A stretch of DNA of 42,054 bases from Mycolicibacterium pyrenivorans (GTDB lineage Bacteria; Actinomycetota; Actinomycetes; Mycobacteriales; Mycobacteriaceae): contig NZ_JACKSH010000232.1 in NCBI RefSeq assembly GCF_025821625.1, positions 1-42,054 of the forward strand, written 5' to 3'. The notes beneath the pieces were generated by a model. It had not been told where the DNA came from. It made no database searches and saw only the letters and a list, made by a program, of their open reading frames with translations. The position numbers and the translations under genes are program-made. Positions 1 through 7,554 of this stretch are shown in pieces; the stretch's first letter is position 1, and each line of letters starts with the position of its first letter.

Positions 1-78
1 GAACCATGCAGACACGGCGTCGCAAGGCGACCACCAGCCCATTTTCACCCCGGAACGGGCGACCGCAAGGTCACATTG

Positions 79-97
79 GCTGGAATGCAATTCCGGC
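79..97. repeat. 19-bp palindromic intergenic element, copy 1
   Basis: The sequence is GCTGGAAT-GCA-ATTCCGGC, two 8-bp arms around a 3-bp centre with one mismatch. The same element occurs twice more at 32526-32544 and 32568-32586. This copy lies 11 bp beyond the stop codon of the minus-strand YciI gene, so it could act as that gene's terminator, although no T-run follows it. The remaining bases of 1-108 show no supportable gene. Confidence 0.7.
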
Positions 98-108
98 GTG
101 AAGGAGGG

Positions 109-528
109 CTACTTCCAGGCGCCTTCCTTCTTCCACTGCAGTTCCTTCTGGACCCATTCGTTGTCCTGCGGGAACTCCTCGGTCTCGGTGATGCGGCGCA
201 CCTCGAGGCGGGCTCCGGTGCCCAGCGGGCACTTCAGCGCCCACTGCTTGGCTTCCTCGATCGACGACACACCCAGGACCCAGAAGCCGTTGAACAGCTC
301 CTTGGCCTCGGTGTACGGACCGTCGGTGACCACCGGGGTCTCGTTGTCGAAGTTGACGACGAACCCGTCCTCGGGTCCGGCGAGGCCCTCACCGGCCAGC
401 AGCACGCCGGCCTTGATGAGCTCCTCGTTGTAGCGGCCCATGGCGGCGATCACGTCGTTGAAGTCGACGTTCTCCATCGCCTTCTCGGCCTCGGGGGTGG
501 ACCGCAGGATCAGCATGTAGCGGGTCAT
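109..528 (-). CDS. YciI/DGPF-domain protein
   Basis: The 139-residue protein is a single small YCII-related (DGPF) domain with a ferredoxin-like fold. The signature TDGPYTEAKE is seen near residues 69-78, and the N-terminus MTRYMLILR is typical of the family. Members are small dimeric proteins. Many are encoded next to ECF sigma factors, and their biochemical role is mostly unknown. The ATG at 528 is preceded by a purine-rich GGAGACAAG on the coding strand. No sigma-factor gene is visible here, although the region beyond the left edge was not seen. It is divergent from the mce operon, with about 400 bp between them. Confidence 0.88.
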   Translation of the reverse strand: MTRYMLILRSTPEAEKAMENVDFNDVIAAMGRYNEELIKAGVLLAGEGLAGPEDGFVVNFDNETPVVTDGPYTEAKELFNGFWVLGVSSIEEAKQWALKCPLGTGARLEVRRITETEEFPQDNEWVQKELQWKKEGAWK

Positions 529-773
529 GATCTTGTCTCCTTCTTCTTGTGGGAAGGGCCCTGTCCAGTCTCGTTCGGGCGGCCCTCACACACACGTCGA
601 TCGCCGAGACGCGAAGTCGACACGGCACCGGAAAAAGGCGAAGAGAAGTATCTGTCCGTCGGCTCAGAACCGGCCCGGCACCCGGCCGTGCACGCGCAGC
701 CAGCCGCGCCGGGCGGCGGGGCCCGCACCTTCGGCGGAAGATTACGGGAAACCGTTCCGGCCCGGAAAGTTAA

Positions 774-792
774 CAGGCATACTTACTGCCTG
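774..792. promoter_or_regulatory. inverted repeat upstream of mce operon (dyad 1)
   Basis: CAGGCA (774-779) and TGCCTG (787-792) form a perfect 6-bp inverted repeat with a 7-bp spacer. A GTTAAC palindrome touches its left end. The dyad lies in the 396-bp gene-free stretch 529-924 between the divergent YciI gene and yrbEA. Its size would fit a TetR- or GntR-type operator; the regulator is unknown. Confidence 0.4.
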
Positions 793-818
793 CAGAGCGG
801 ACGAAGCTCGCCATAGGG

Positions 819-860
819 GTCGAGCCGCGCTCGACAATGGCATCGCAGCTGGTGTTATAT
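819..860 (+). promoter_or_regulatory. candidate mce promoter with overlapping 17-bp palindrome
   Basis: GTCGAGC (819-825) and GCTCGAC (829-835) form a perfect palindrome with a 3-bp centre. Its right arm overlaps TCGACA (831-836), a near-consensus -35 box. TTATAT lies 18 bp further on at 855-860 as a possible, imperfect -10 box. A repressor bound to the palindrome would cover the -35 box. Apart from the dyads and the small ORF at 874-924, nothing else was seen in 529-924. Confidence 0.3.
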
Positions 861-873
861 GGCGGCATCCAGC

Positions 874-924
874 ATGAACAGGGGGCGGACAGATCTCGTA
901 CCGCATCGAAGCCGCAGGCAATAA
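874..924 (+). CDS. 16-codon leader ORF abutting yrbEA
   Basis: ATG at 874 opens a 16-residue ORF (MNRGRTDLVPHRSRRQ) whose TAA (922-924) is immediately followed by the yrbEA GTG at 925. yrbEA has no good ribosome-binding site of its own, so termination-reinitiation from this ORF is plausible. The peptide is basic and has no recognisable family. An ORF this short could occur by chance. The arrangement is seen directly; the coupling is inferred. Confidence 0.35.
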   Translation: MNRGRTDLVPHRSRRQ

Positions 925-1806
925 GTGAACAGTAATTCGGACCGACTCGGGGCGCCTGTCCGTGACGGTCGGGCACCTGGTGACGGTGTCGACGCGATCA
1001 CGGGCTGGGCCGGCGGCTACGTCAAGCGTCATCCGCTGGCGTCGCTGTCGACCGTCGGCGAACAGTTCGTGGTCGGGGTGCGGACCATGCAGTACTTCTT
1101 CGTCGACCTGTTCACCGGGCGTTTCCAGTGGCAGGAGTTCGTCAGGCAGGGTGCGTTCATGGCCGGCACGGCCGTGCTGCCGACCGTCCTGGTGGCCCTC
1201 CCGATCGGGGTCACCCTGTCCATCCAGTTCGCGCTGCTGGCCGGCCAGGTCGGTGCGACGTCGCTGGCCGGTGCGGCGAGCGGACTCGCGGTCATCCGCC
1301 AGGCGGCGTCGCTGACCGCGGCGATCCTGATGGCCGCGGCCGTCGGATCGGCGATCACGGCCGACCTCGGGTCGCGCAAGATGCGCGAGGAGACCGACGC
1401 GATGGAGGTGATGGGGGTCTCGGTGATCCGGCGCCTCGTGGTGCCGCGCTTCGCCGCCGCGATTCTGGTCGGCGTATTGCTCACCGGCGTGGTGTGCTTC
1501 GTCGGATTCCTGGCCAGCTACCTGTTCAACGTGTACTTCCAGGACGGCGCCCCCGGCAGCTTCGTCGCCACGTTCGCGTCCTTCGCGACAACCGGGGACA
1601 TGGTCATCGCCCTGGTGAAGGCGGTGATCTTCGGGGCCATCGTCGCTGTGGTGTCCTGTCAGAAGGGGATGTCCACCCAGGGCGGCCCGACGGGCGTCGC
1701 CAACTCGGTGAACGCCGCCGTCGTCGAGTCGATCCTGATCCTGATGATCGTCAACGTCGTGATCAGCCAGCTCTACATCATGCTGTTTCCGCGGGTCGGG
1801 CTCTGA
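925..1806 (+). CDS. yrbEA: YrbEA, Mce-system MlaE-family permease
   Basis: The 293-residue integral membrane protein is one of the two permease subunits of an Mce lipid importer in the inner membrane. The MlaE/YrbE permease domain covers roughly residues 70-290. Hydrophobic helices are seen near 75-110, 145-165, 185-215, 230-250 and 265-290. The segment SRKMREETDAMEVMG carries the conserved cytoplasmic EExDA-type coupling motif thought to contact the MceG/MlaF ATPase, which is not encoded here. The GTG start directly follows the stop of a 16-codon ORF and has no clear Shine-Dalgarno sequence. It is the first gene of the mce operon, and yrbEB starts one base after its stop. The paralogue number is not assigned, because several mce operons share this layout. 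Confidence 0.95.
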   Translation: MNSNSDRLGAPVRDGRAPGDGVDAITGWAGGYVKRHPLASLSTVGEQFVVGVRTMQYFFVDLFTGRFQWQEFVRQGAFMAGTAVLPTVLVALPIGVTLSIQFALLAGQVGATSLAGAASGLAVIRQAASLTAAILMAAAVGSAITADLGSRKMREETDAMEVMGVSVIRRLVVPRFAAAILVGVLLTGVVCFVGFLASYLFNVYFQDGAPGSFVATFASFATTGDMVIALVKAVIFGAIVAVVSCQKGMSTQGGPTGVANSVNAAVVESILILMIVNVVISQLYIMLFPRVGL

Positions 1807-1807
1807 C

Positions 1808-2665
1808 ATGTCGGCCTCGACTTACGTACCGCCGCTGCTGGCACCCGTCGTCCGCGTTTACCGGAAGGCGATGACGCCGATCGGCCGGCTCGGCCACATG
1901 ATGGTGTTCTTCGTCCGGGCCATCGTCGCGATTCCGTTGGCACTACGGCACTATCGCGCCGAGTTCGTCAGGCTACTGTCGGACATAGCGTGGGGCAACG
2001 GCTCGCTGGTGGTGGGTGGCGGAACCGCTGGGGTGGCGATCGTCCTCGGCATCACCGTCGGTGCGCTCGTCGGCATCGAGGGGTACAACTTCCTCGACCT
2101 GCTGGGTCTGGGGCCTGCGACGGGCATCATCTCGTCATTGGTGAACACCCGCGAGCTGGCCCCGATCGCGTTGTCGTTGGCGTTCGCCACCCAGGCCGGC
2201 TGCCGGTTCACCGCGCAACTCGGGTCGATGCGGATCGCCGAAGAAATCGACGCCCTGGAATCTCTGGCGATCCGACCCATTCCGTATCTGGTCACCACCC
2301 GGTTGATGGCCTCGGTGGTCGCGGTCGTCCCGCTCTATGTCGTCTGCCTGGCGGCCAGCTATCTGACGACCCAGGTCGTGGTGCAGATCATCAGCGGCGG
2401 CACCGCCGGCTCGTATCTGCACTACTTCACGTTGATGCTGTCGGGGCAAGACATCCTGTACTCGTTGCTCAAGGCGATCGTCTTCGTGTGGATCGCCACG
2501 ACGATCCAGTGCTACTACGGCTTCTACGCCAGCGGTGGTCCCGAGGGTGTTGGGGTTGCCGCCGGACACGCCATGCGGGCCAGCATCACCGTGGTGATCA
2601 TCGTCAACATGCTGCTCACCATGGCGCTGTGGAACGTGGACTCCGGGGCGAGGTTTGGGGGATAG
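1808..2665 (+). CDS. yrbEB: YrbEB, Mce-system MlaE-family permease
   Basis: The 285-residue protein is the second MlaE-type permease and is expected to pair with YrbEA. The segment LGSMRIAEEIDALES (near residues 138-152) carries the EExDAL signature, and five or six hydrophobic helices are visible. An upstream amphipathic region contains MTPIGRLGHMMVFF near residues 21-34. The ATG at 1808 follows the yrbEA stop by one base, and the stop is directly abutted by the GTG of mceA, which implies one tightly coupled transcript. Length is normal for the family. Role by family: together with YrbEA it forms the membrane channel of an ABC-type lipid importer. Confidence 0.95.
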   Translation: MSASTYVPPLLAPVVRVYRKAMTPIGRLGHMMVFFVRAIVAIPLALRHYRAEFVRLLSDIAWGNGSLVVGGGTAGVAIVLGITVGALVGIEGYNFLDLLGLGPATGIISSLVNTRELAPIALSLAFATQAGCRFTAQLGSMRIAEEIDALESLAIRPIPYLVTTRLMASVVAVVPLYVVCLAASYLTTQVVVQIISGGTAGSYLHYFTLMLSGQDILYSLLKAIVFVWIATTIQCYYGFYASGGPEGVGVAAGHAMRASITVVIIVNMLLTMALWNVDSGARFGG

Positions 2666-4348
2666 GTGGCGAATTCCTTCGACCTGGACGGGCGCGGACC
2701 CACCGATCGGCAGTTGCTCATCGGCGGGGTCGTGGTTGTCGTTGTGGCGGTGTTGATCACGACGACACTGTTGGTCAAGGCGACGGGACGGCTGGATCCG
2801 TTCGTCCGCGTCGTCGCGAACCTTGTCAACGTCGGCGACGGGCTCCCGCAGCGGTCCGACGTCAAGTACCACGGCGTCCTGGTCGGCGCCGTCGACAGCG
2901 TCACCCCGGCCGCACACGGCAACCCGAACTTCGTCCACATCAATCTCAACCCGGAGTACGCCGCCTCGATCCCGGCCACCGTCACCGCGCGTGTGGTGCC
3001 CAGCAACGTGTTCGCGGTGTCGTCGGTGCAACTCGTGGACCGCGGCGGCGGGCCGCCCAATGGTGTGAGCGGCGGGCCGGCAATCAGTGCGGGTGCGCAC
3101 ATTCCGGAGGACACCGAGCTGCCCACGGTGTTGTTCCAGACCACGATCAGCAAGTTGCGCGACATCCTGGCCGCCACCGGGCGTGGCCGTGAGGACAAGA
3201 CGGTGGGCATCCTGGCCGCGATCAACGCGGCCACCGAGGATCGCCGTAGCGAGCTGTTGGCCAGCGGCGCGCACCTGAGCCGGCTCGTCGACGAGATCGA
3301 CGCGATCGTGGCCACCGACCCGGGCCCGACGACGGTGTCGGCGATGATCGACGCGACCCGGGGACTGCGTGCGACCGCACCGGAGTTGCTCGACGCGCTG
3401 CACATGGCGGTCGAACCGATGCAGACCTTGGTGCAGCAGCGTGCTCAACTCGACGCGCTGGTCAGCAGCGGTCTGCACACCACAGGGACCACCGAGATTG
3501 CGCTGAACAACCACACCGACCGACTGGTCACGATCACCTCCGAGCTGACCCCGGTCATCGCGAACCTGGCCGACACCTCGCGTCACTGGTTGCCGGCGTT
3601 CGTCAAGATCAACGGATTGTCCGACAAATTCTTCACAGAGGTGTGGCGGCCCGAGCGCGATGTCGGCAACATGCGGATGAATCTGTCGCTCACACCCACC
3701 TACACCTACACCCGAGCCGACTGCCCGCGGTACGGCGAACTTCTGGGCCCGAGCTGCCACACCGCGCCACTGGTGGTGACCCGACCCGAGTTGCCCGACG
3801 TGCTGCTGCCGCAGAACTATCAGCCGCCCAAGGATCTGGCTCCCCCGCAGGGCACGGTGCCCGGGGAGAACGGCAACCTGATCGCCGTGGGCCCGCCGCT
3901 GGTCAACCCGAATCCGAGCCTGGCCGACCCGAATCCGCCTCTGCCGCCGTGGTTGTCGCCTGCGCCGCCGGTGCCCGGAACAGCGAACGACGCATTGGTC
4001 CCGATACCGCCGCCGCCGGTGAACCAGTCTCCGCTCGCACCGGTGGCGCCCAAACCCGGTGATCCGCCCCGGCCGCCGGCCGGGCCGGCCCCGGGACCGC
4101 CGCCTGCCGCGCCTGCACCGGGACCGTTGCTGCCTGCCGAAGCGGCGCCCGCGTCTGCTGTATCGCCGGCTCCGCCAGCTACGTTCGGCGGGAACGTCGG
4201 TCCAGTCGGCAGCCCGCACGAGCGGGCAACGCTCAGCGTCATCACCGGCCAACCGGTCACCACCGCGACCCAGCTGCTGCTCGGCCCGGTGGCCCGCGGG
4301 ACCACAGTGTCTCAGGCCGAACCGGCTGCGGGAGAGGAGCCCCGATGA
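2666..4348 (+). CDS. mceA: MceA, MlaD-domain substrate-binding subunit with long Pro-rich tail
   Basis: This is the first of six Mce proteins. A short cytoplasmic N-terminus is followed by a transmembrane anchor near residues 16-33 (GVVVVVVAVLITTTLLVK), an MlaD domain near 40-125, and a helical Mce-core region to about 370. From about residue 385 to the end, roughly 175 residues are very rich in Pro and Ala. At 560 residues it is clearly longer than the 400-450 I recall for typical MceA, and the extra length is this tail. The tail could cross or contact peptidoglycan (inference). The GTG start touches the yrbEB stop, and the stop overlaps mceB by ATGA. Family role: part of the hexameric periplasmic conduit that brings hydrophobic substrates to YrbEAB. 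Confidence 0.93.
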   Translation: MANSFDLDGRGPTDRQLLIGGVVVVVVAVLITTTLLVKATGRLDPFVRVVANLVNVGDGLPQRSDVKYHGVLVGAVDSVTPAAHGNPNFVHINLNPEYAASIPATVTARVVPSNVFAVSSVQLVDRGGGPPNGVSGGPAISAGAHIPEDTELPTVLFQTTISKLRDILAATGRGREDKTVGILAAINAATEDRRSELLASGAHLSRLVDEIDAIVATDPGPTTVSAMIDATRGLRATAPELLDALHMAVEPMQTLVQQRAQLDALVSSGLHTTGTTEIALNNHTDRLVTITSELTPVIANLADTSRHWLPAFVKINGLSDKFFTEVWRPERDVGNMRMNLSLTPTYTYTRADCPRYGELLGPSCHTAPLVVTRPELPDVLLPQNYQPPKDLAPPQGTVPGENGNLIAVGPPLVNPNPSLADPNPPLPPWLSPAPPVPGTANDALVPIPPPPVNQSPLAPVAPKPGDPPRPPAGPAPGPPPAAPAPGPLLPAEAAPASAVSPAPPATFGGNVGPVGSPHERATLSVITGQPVTTATQLLLGPVARGTTVSQAEPAAGEEPR

Positions 4349-5400
4349 AGTCTCGCGGCGCACTGATCGGGCTGTCGCTGTTCATGGTGGCGGCGCTGAC
4401 GCTGACCTGGCTCGTCTACGTCACGCTGCGCCGGGACGTGGCCGGGTCGACCGTGCCGTACGCGGCGATGTTCACCGACGTGTTCGGGCTGCGCGAGGGC
4501 GACGACGTGCGGATGGCCGGTGTGCGGGTGGGCCGGGTGGAAAGCATTGAACTGCAAGGTAAACAGGCCAAGGTGTCGTTCGCGGTGCAGGCAGACCAGC
4601 AGGTGCTGGGCACCACGGTGGCATCGGTGACCTACCAGAACATCGTCGGCCAGCGGTATCTCGGGTTGTCGTTGGGCTCCATGGGGGAGCCGGATCCCCT
4701 TCCCCCCGGCAGTGTCATCCCGGTCGAACAGTCCGATCCGTCGTTCGACGTGGGGACGTTGCTCAACGGGTATGAGCCGCTCTTCAGCGTGCTCGACCCT
4801 CGGCACGCCGACAACCTCACCAAGGGCGTCATCCAATCACTGCAGGGGGACGAGGCGTCGATCACCGCCCTGATCGACCAGACCGCGCAACTGACCGAGG
4901 CTTTCGCCGGGCGCGACGAGGAACTCGGCGGGGTGATCACCGACCTGAACGTCGTGGTGGCCAACCTGGCTCGACACAACGACGACCTCGACCACGTCGT
5001 CGGGCAAGCCCAGTCGATGGTTTCGACCTTCGACGCGCGGCGCCCCGAGCTGGTGGATTCGATGGGCTCGATCGCGAAAGTGGTGCGTCAACTGTCGACG
5101 ATCTCCGACGAGGTGTACCCGTCGCTGAACGAACTCGTCCGGCGCGAACCGGGTTTCGCCCAGCACATGGTCCGGATCGAACCGCAGTTGGCGTTCGTCG
5201 GCGCCAATCTGCCGCTGATGTTGAAGGGCTTCGCGCGCATCACGGGCGAAGGCACCTACGCCAACGCCTACGCGTGCGAGTTGGACGCTACCGCCTTCTT
5301 CCCGGGGCTCAACGATGTGACCCCGATCGTGGTCGATGCCGCCACTCCCGGCAACAGAGCCCGCCACACCCCCAAGTGCAGGAGCATGGCCAATGGCTGA
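4345..5400 (+). CDS. mceB: MceB, MlaD-domain subunit
   Basis: The 351-residue protein has an N-terminal membrane anchor (residues 6-27), an MlaD domain near 37-115 that includes GLREGDDVRMAGVRVG, and a long helical core with TALIDQTAQLTEAFAGR. A conserved Cys lies in the C-terminal region (YACELDATAFFPG). Its ATG overlaps the mceA stop, and its own stop is 8 bp inside mceC. Length matches MceB proteins. It is expected to form part of the single heterohexameric Mce tunnel with the other five subunits. Confidence 0.93.
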   Translation: MKSRGALIGLSLFMVAALTLTWLVYVTLRRDVAGSTVPYAAMFTDVFGLREGDDVRMAGVRVGRVESIELQGKQAKVSFAVQADQQVLGTTVASVTYQNIVGQRYLGLSLGSMGEPDPLPPGSVIPVEQSDPSFDVGTLLNGYEPLFSVLDPRHADNLTKGVIQSLQGDEASITALIDQTAQLTEAFAGRDEELGGVITDLNVVVANLARHNDDLDHVVGQAQSMVSTFDARRPELVDSMGSIAKVVRQLSTISDEVYPSLNELVRREPGFAQHMVRIEPQLAFVGANLPLMLKGFARITGEGTYANAYACELDATAFFPGLNDVTPIVVDAATPGNRARHTPKCRSMANG

Positions 5401-6439
5401 GGGAACACCCGAGATCCGGCGCAGGAGGCGCCCGCTGGAGGACTACAGCAAGACCTGGTTGGGCGCCGTCGCCGTCGTCGTGGTGGTGGTGCTTGTGGGC
5501 GCACTGCTTCTGGTCAGGGTCGCCGACTTCGGGTACCGCCACTACACGGCGCGATTCCTGCAGGCCGCGGCGCTGCAGCCGGGCAATCCGATCACCGTGG
5601 CCGGGATCCCGGTGGGCGAGGTGTCGAGCATGAAGCTCGTGGGCGACTACGTCGAGGCCGGCCTCAAGGTCCGCGACGACGTCCCGCTGGGCGAGGACTC
5701 CCGGGCGTCGATCAAGATCACGACGATTCTCGGGTCGCGGTACCTCGCGCTGTACCCGGACGGCCCAGGTTCGTTGCCCGACGACACGTTCGGCCTGACG
5801 CACACCGAGGTGCCCTACGACCTGCAGGAAGCGCTGTCCGACGTCAGCACGACGTTCGAGCAGGTCGACTCAGATCAGTTCGCGAAGACGCTGGCCGTTC
5901 TCGGTAAGCAGTTGGAAACCCTGCCCCCGGTGGTCCCTCAGGCGTTGGAGAACACTCACACGCTGTCGACGATCATCGCCCAGCGACGGGACCAGTTGGG
6001 GGAATTGCTGGAGACCACCGATCTGGTCAGCACCACACTGCGCCGCCAGCAGGCCACCATCGGCAGCCTGATGGATCAGGGCAACTCGTTGCTCGGCGAG
6101 TTCGTCGCACGGCGAGCCACATTCCACGCCATGATGGACGCGCTCACCAACCTCGTGGAGACGTTGAGCAGCATCGTCATCGACGATCGCCCCGAGCTGG
6201 AGGAGCTGCTGACCAATCTGCGGGAACTGTCCACCTTGCTCGGCAAGAACGACGGCATGGTGCGCAGCATCCTGCAGTCCGGACCGATCGCGCTGCGCAA
6301 CCTGACCAACATCACCGGCACCGGCAATGCGATCGACTTCAACGCGTCCAGCGGCCTGTTGGTCGACTCCTGGATGTGCGCAATCAGCGGTCGTGCCAAG
6401 CAGTTCGGCCTGATCGAGTACTACCAGGACTGCAAATGA
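5393..6439 (+). CDS. mceC: MceC, MlaD-domain subunit
   Basis: The 348-residue protein has an Arg-rich cytoplasmic start (RRRRRPLEDY) and a membrane helix near residues 22-43. The MlaD domain near 48-125 contains QPGNPITVAGIPVGEVSS, and a helical core follows. The start at 5393 (MAEGTPEI) is preferred over an in-frame ATG at 5336, which would lie deep inside mceB. It overlaps mceB by 8 bp and mceD by ATGA. The C-terminus ends YYQDCK with two nearby Cys residues (MCAISG and QDCK), possibly a disulfide. It is a normal family member with no defect seen. Confidence 0.92.
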   Translation: MAEGTPEIRRRRRPLEDYSKTWLGAVAVVVVVVLVGALLLVRVADFGYRHYTARFLQAAALQPGNPITVAGIPVGEVSSMKLVGDYVEAGLKVRDDVPLGEDSRASIKITTILGSRYLALYPDGPGSLPDDTFGLTHTEVPYDLQEALSDVSTTFEQVDSDQFAKTLAVLGKQLETLPPVVPQALENTHTLSTIIAQRRDQLGELLETTDLVSTTLRRQQATIGSLMDQGNSLLGEFVARRATFHAMMDALTNLVETLSSIVIDDRPELEELLTNLRELSTLLGKNDGMVRSILQSGPIALRNLTNITGTGNAIDFNASSGLLVDSWMCAISGRAKQFGLIEYYQDCK

Positions 6440-7554
6440 GCACCAGGTCGAAAATCATCGCGGTCGCCGCCATCGGCTTGGCCGTGGCGCTGGTGGCCGC
6501 CGTCGTGGTGGTGAGATTCGCCAAAGGGCGGCTCGACGTCATGACGGTGACCGCCCAATTCGACAGTGCCGCAGGCTTATACGAAGGCAACGTGGTCGCC
6601 GTCCTCGGGATGCCGGTGGGCAAGGTCACCAAGATCACCCCGAAGGGCGGTTACGTCGAAGTCGACTTCACCGTCGACAAGGACGTCAAGGTTCCCGCGG
6701 ATGTCCAGGCCGCCACCATCTCGAACTCCATCCTCACCGACCGCCAGATCGAGTTGACACCGCCGTATCGGGACGGTCCCACCCTGCAGAACCACGACAC
6801 CATCGGGTTGAATCGCACCCGCACACCGGTCGAATTCGCCCGGGTCCTCGATGTTCTCGACAAGCTCGCGGTTTCGTTGCGCGGTGACGGGAAGGGCAAC
6901 GGCCCGCTCGCCGACGTGATCGACGGTGGCGCCGCCGTCGTCGACGGGAACGGCCAGCAGATGAAAGATGCGCTGGGCGAACTGTCGAACGCATTGCGCC
7001 TCAGTGCCGATCGCGGCACCGTGACCAAGGATCAGCTGACGGTCATCGTCCGCAACGTGAGTTCGCTGTCGGACGCAGCGGCGCGCAACGACGAGATGGT
7101 GCGCGAATTCGGTACGTCTGTGCGGGCCTTGAGCCAGATCCTCGCCGACGAGGACCTCGGCAGCGGCACCACCGGTAAGAAGATCAACGAGGTGCTGACC
7201 AATACCGGCGAGGTGCTGGACAAGCATCGGGAATCCATCAAGGCTCTCGTCGCCAACGGCGACATCGTCTTGAACACCACCGCCGTCGACCACCAGCGCG
7301 ATCTGATGGAGTTCCTCGATGTCGCACCTATGACCTTGGACAATCTGTACAACGTCGCCGACCAGAAGAACGGTGCCCTCCGGGTGAAGGTGGTCACCGA
7401 CAAGATCCTGTTCGACAACCAGTTGATCAAGGAGGTCTGCAACATGATGGGCCTGCGACAACTGGGTTGCAGCACAGGAACTCTGCAGGACTTCGGACCG
7501 GATTTCGGGTTGACCTACATGCTGGACGGCCTTGCGGCGATGGGGCAGAAGTGA
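6436..7554 (+). CDS. mceD: MceD, MlaD-domain subunit
   Basis: The 372-residue protein has a membrane anchor at residues 6-26 (IIAVAAIGLAVALVAAVVVV) and an MlaD domain near 33-110 with GLYEGNVVAVLGMPVGKVTK. A long helical domain follows, and two Cys residues lie near the C-terminus (VCNMMGLRQLGCS). The ATG at 6436 overlaps the mceC stop (ATGA). An earlier in-frame start at 6376 lies inside mceC and is disfavoured. The stop overlaps the mceE ATG. Unlike some MceD proteins there is no long Pro-rich tail. The role is the same as for the other conduit subunits. Confidence 0.92.
   Translation: MSTRSKIIAVAAIGLAVALVAAVVVVRFAKGRLDVMTVTAQFDSAAGLYEGNVVAVLGMPVGKVTKITPKGGYVEVDFTVDKDVKVPADVQAATISNSILTDRQIELTPPYRDGPTLQNHDTIGLNRTRTPVEFARVLDVLDKLAVSLRGDGKGNGPLADVIDGGAAVVDGNGQQMKDALGELSNALRLSADRGTVTKDQLTVIVRNVSSLSDAAARNDEMVREFGTSVRALSQILADEDLGSGTTGKKINEVLTNTGEVLDKHRESIKALVANGDIVLNTTAVDHQRDLMEFLDVAPMTLDNLYNVADQKNGALRVKVVTDKILFDNQLIKEVCNMMGLRQLGCSTGTLQDFGPDFGLTYMLDGLAAMGQK

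Noticed and set aside
742..1809. Long minus-strand open frame over the yrbEA region
   Set aside because: It is a high-GC shadow frame rich in Arg, Asp and His, opposite a clear MlaE permease.
2135..4363. 742-codon minus-strand open frame across yrbEB and mceA
   Set aside because: Low-complexity shadow composition, no domain, and opposite well-recognised mce genes.
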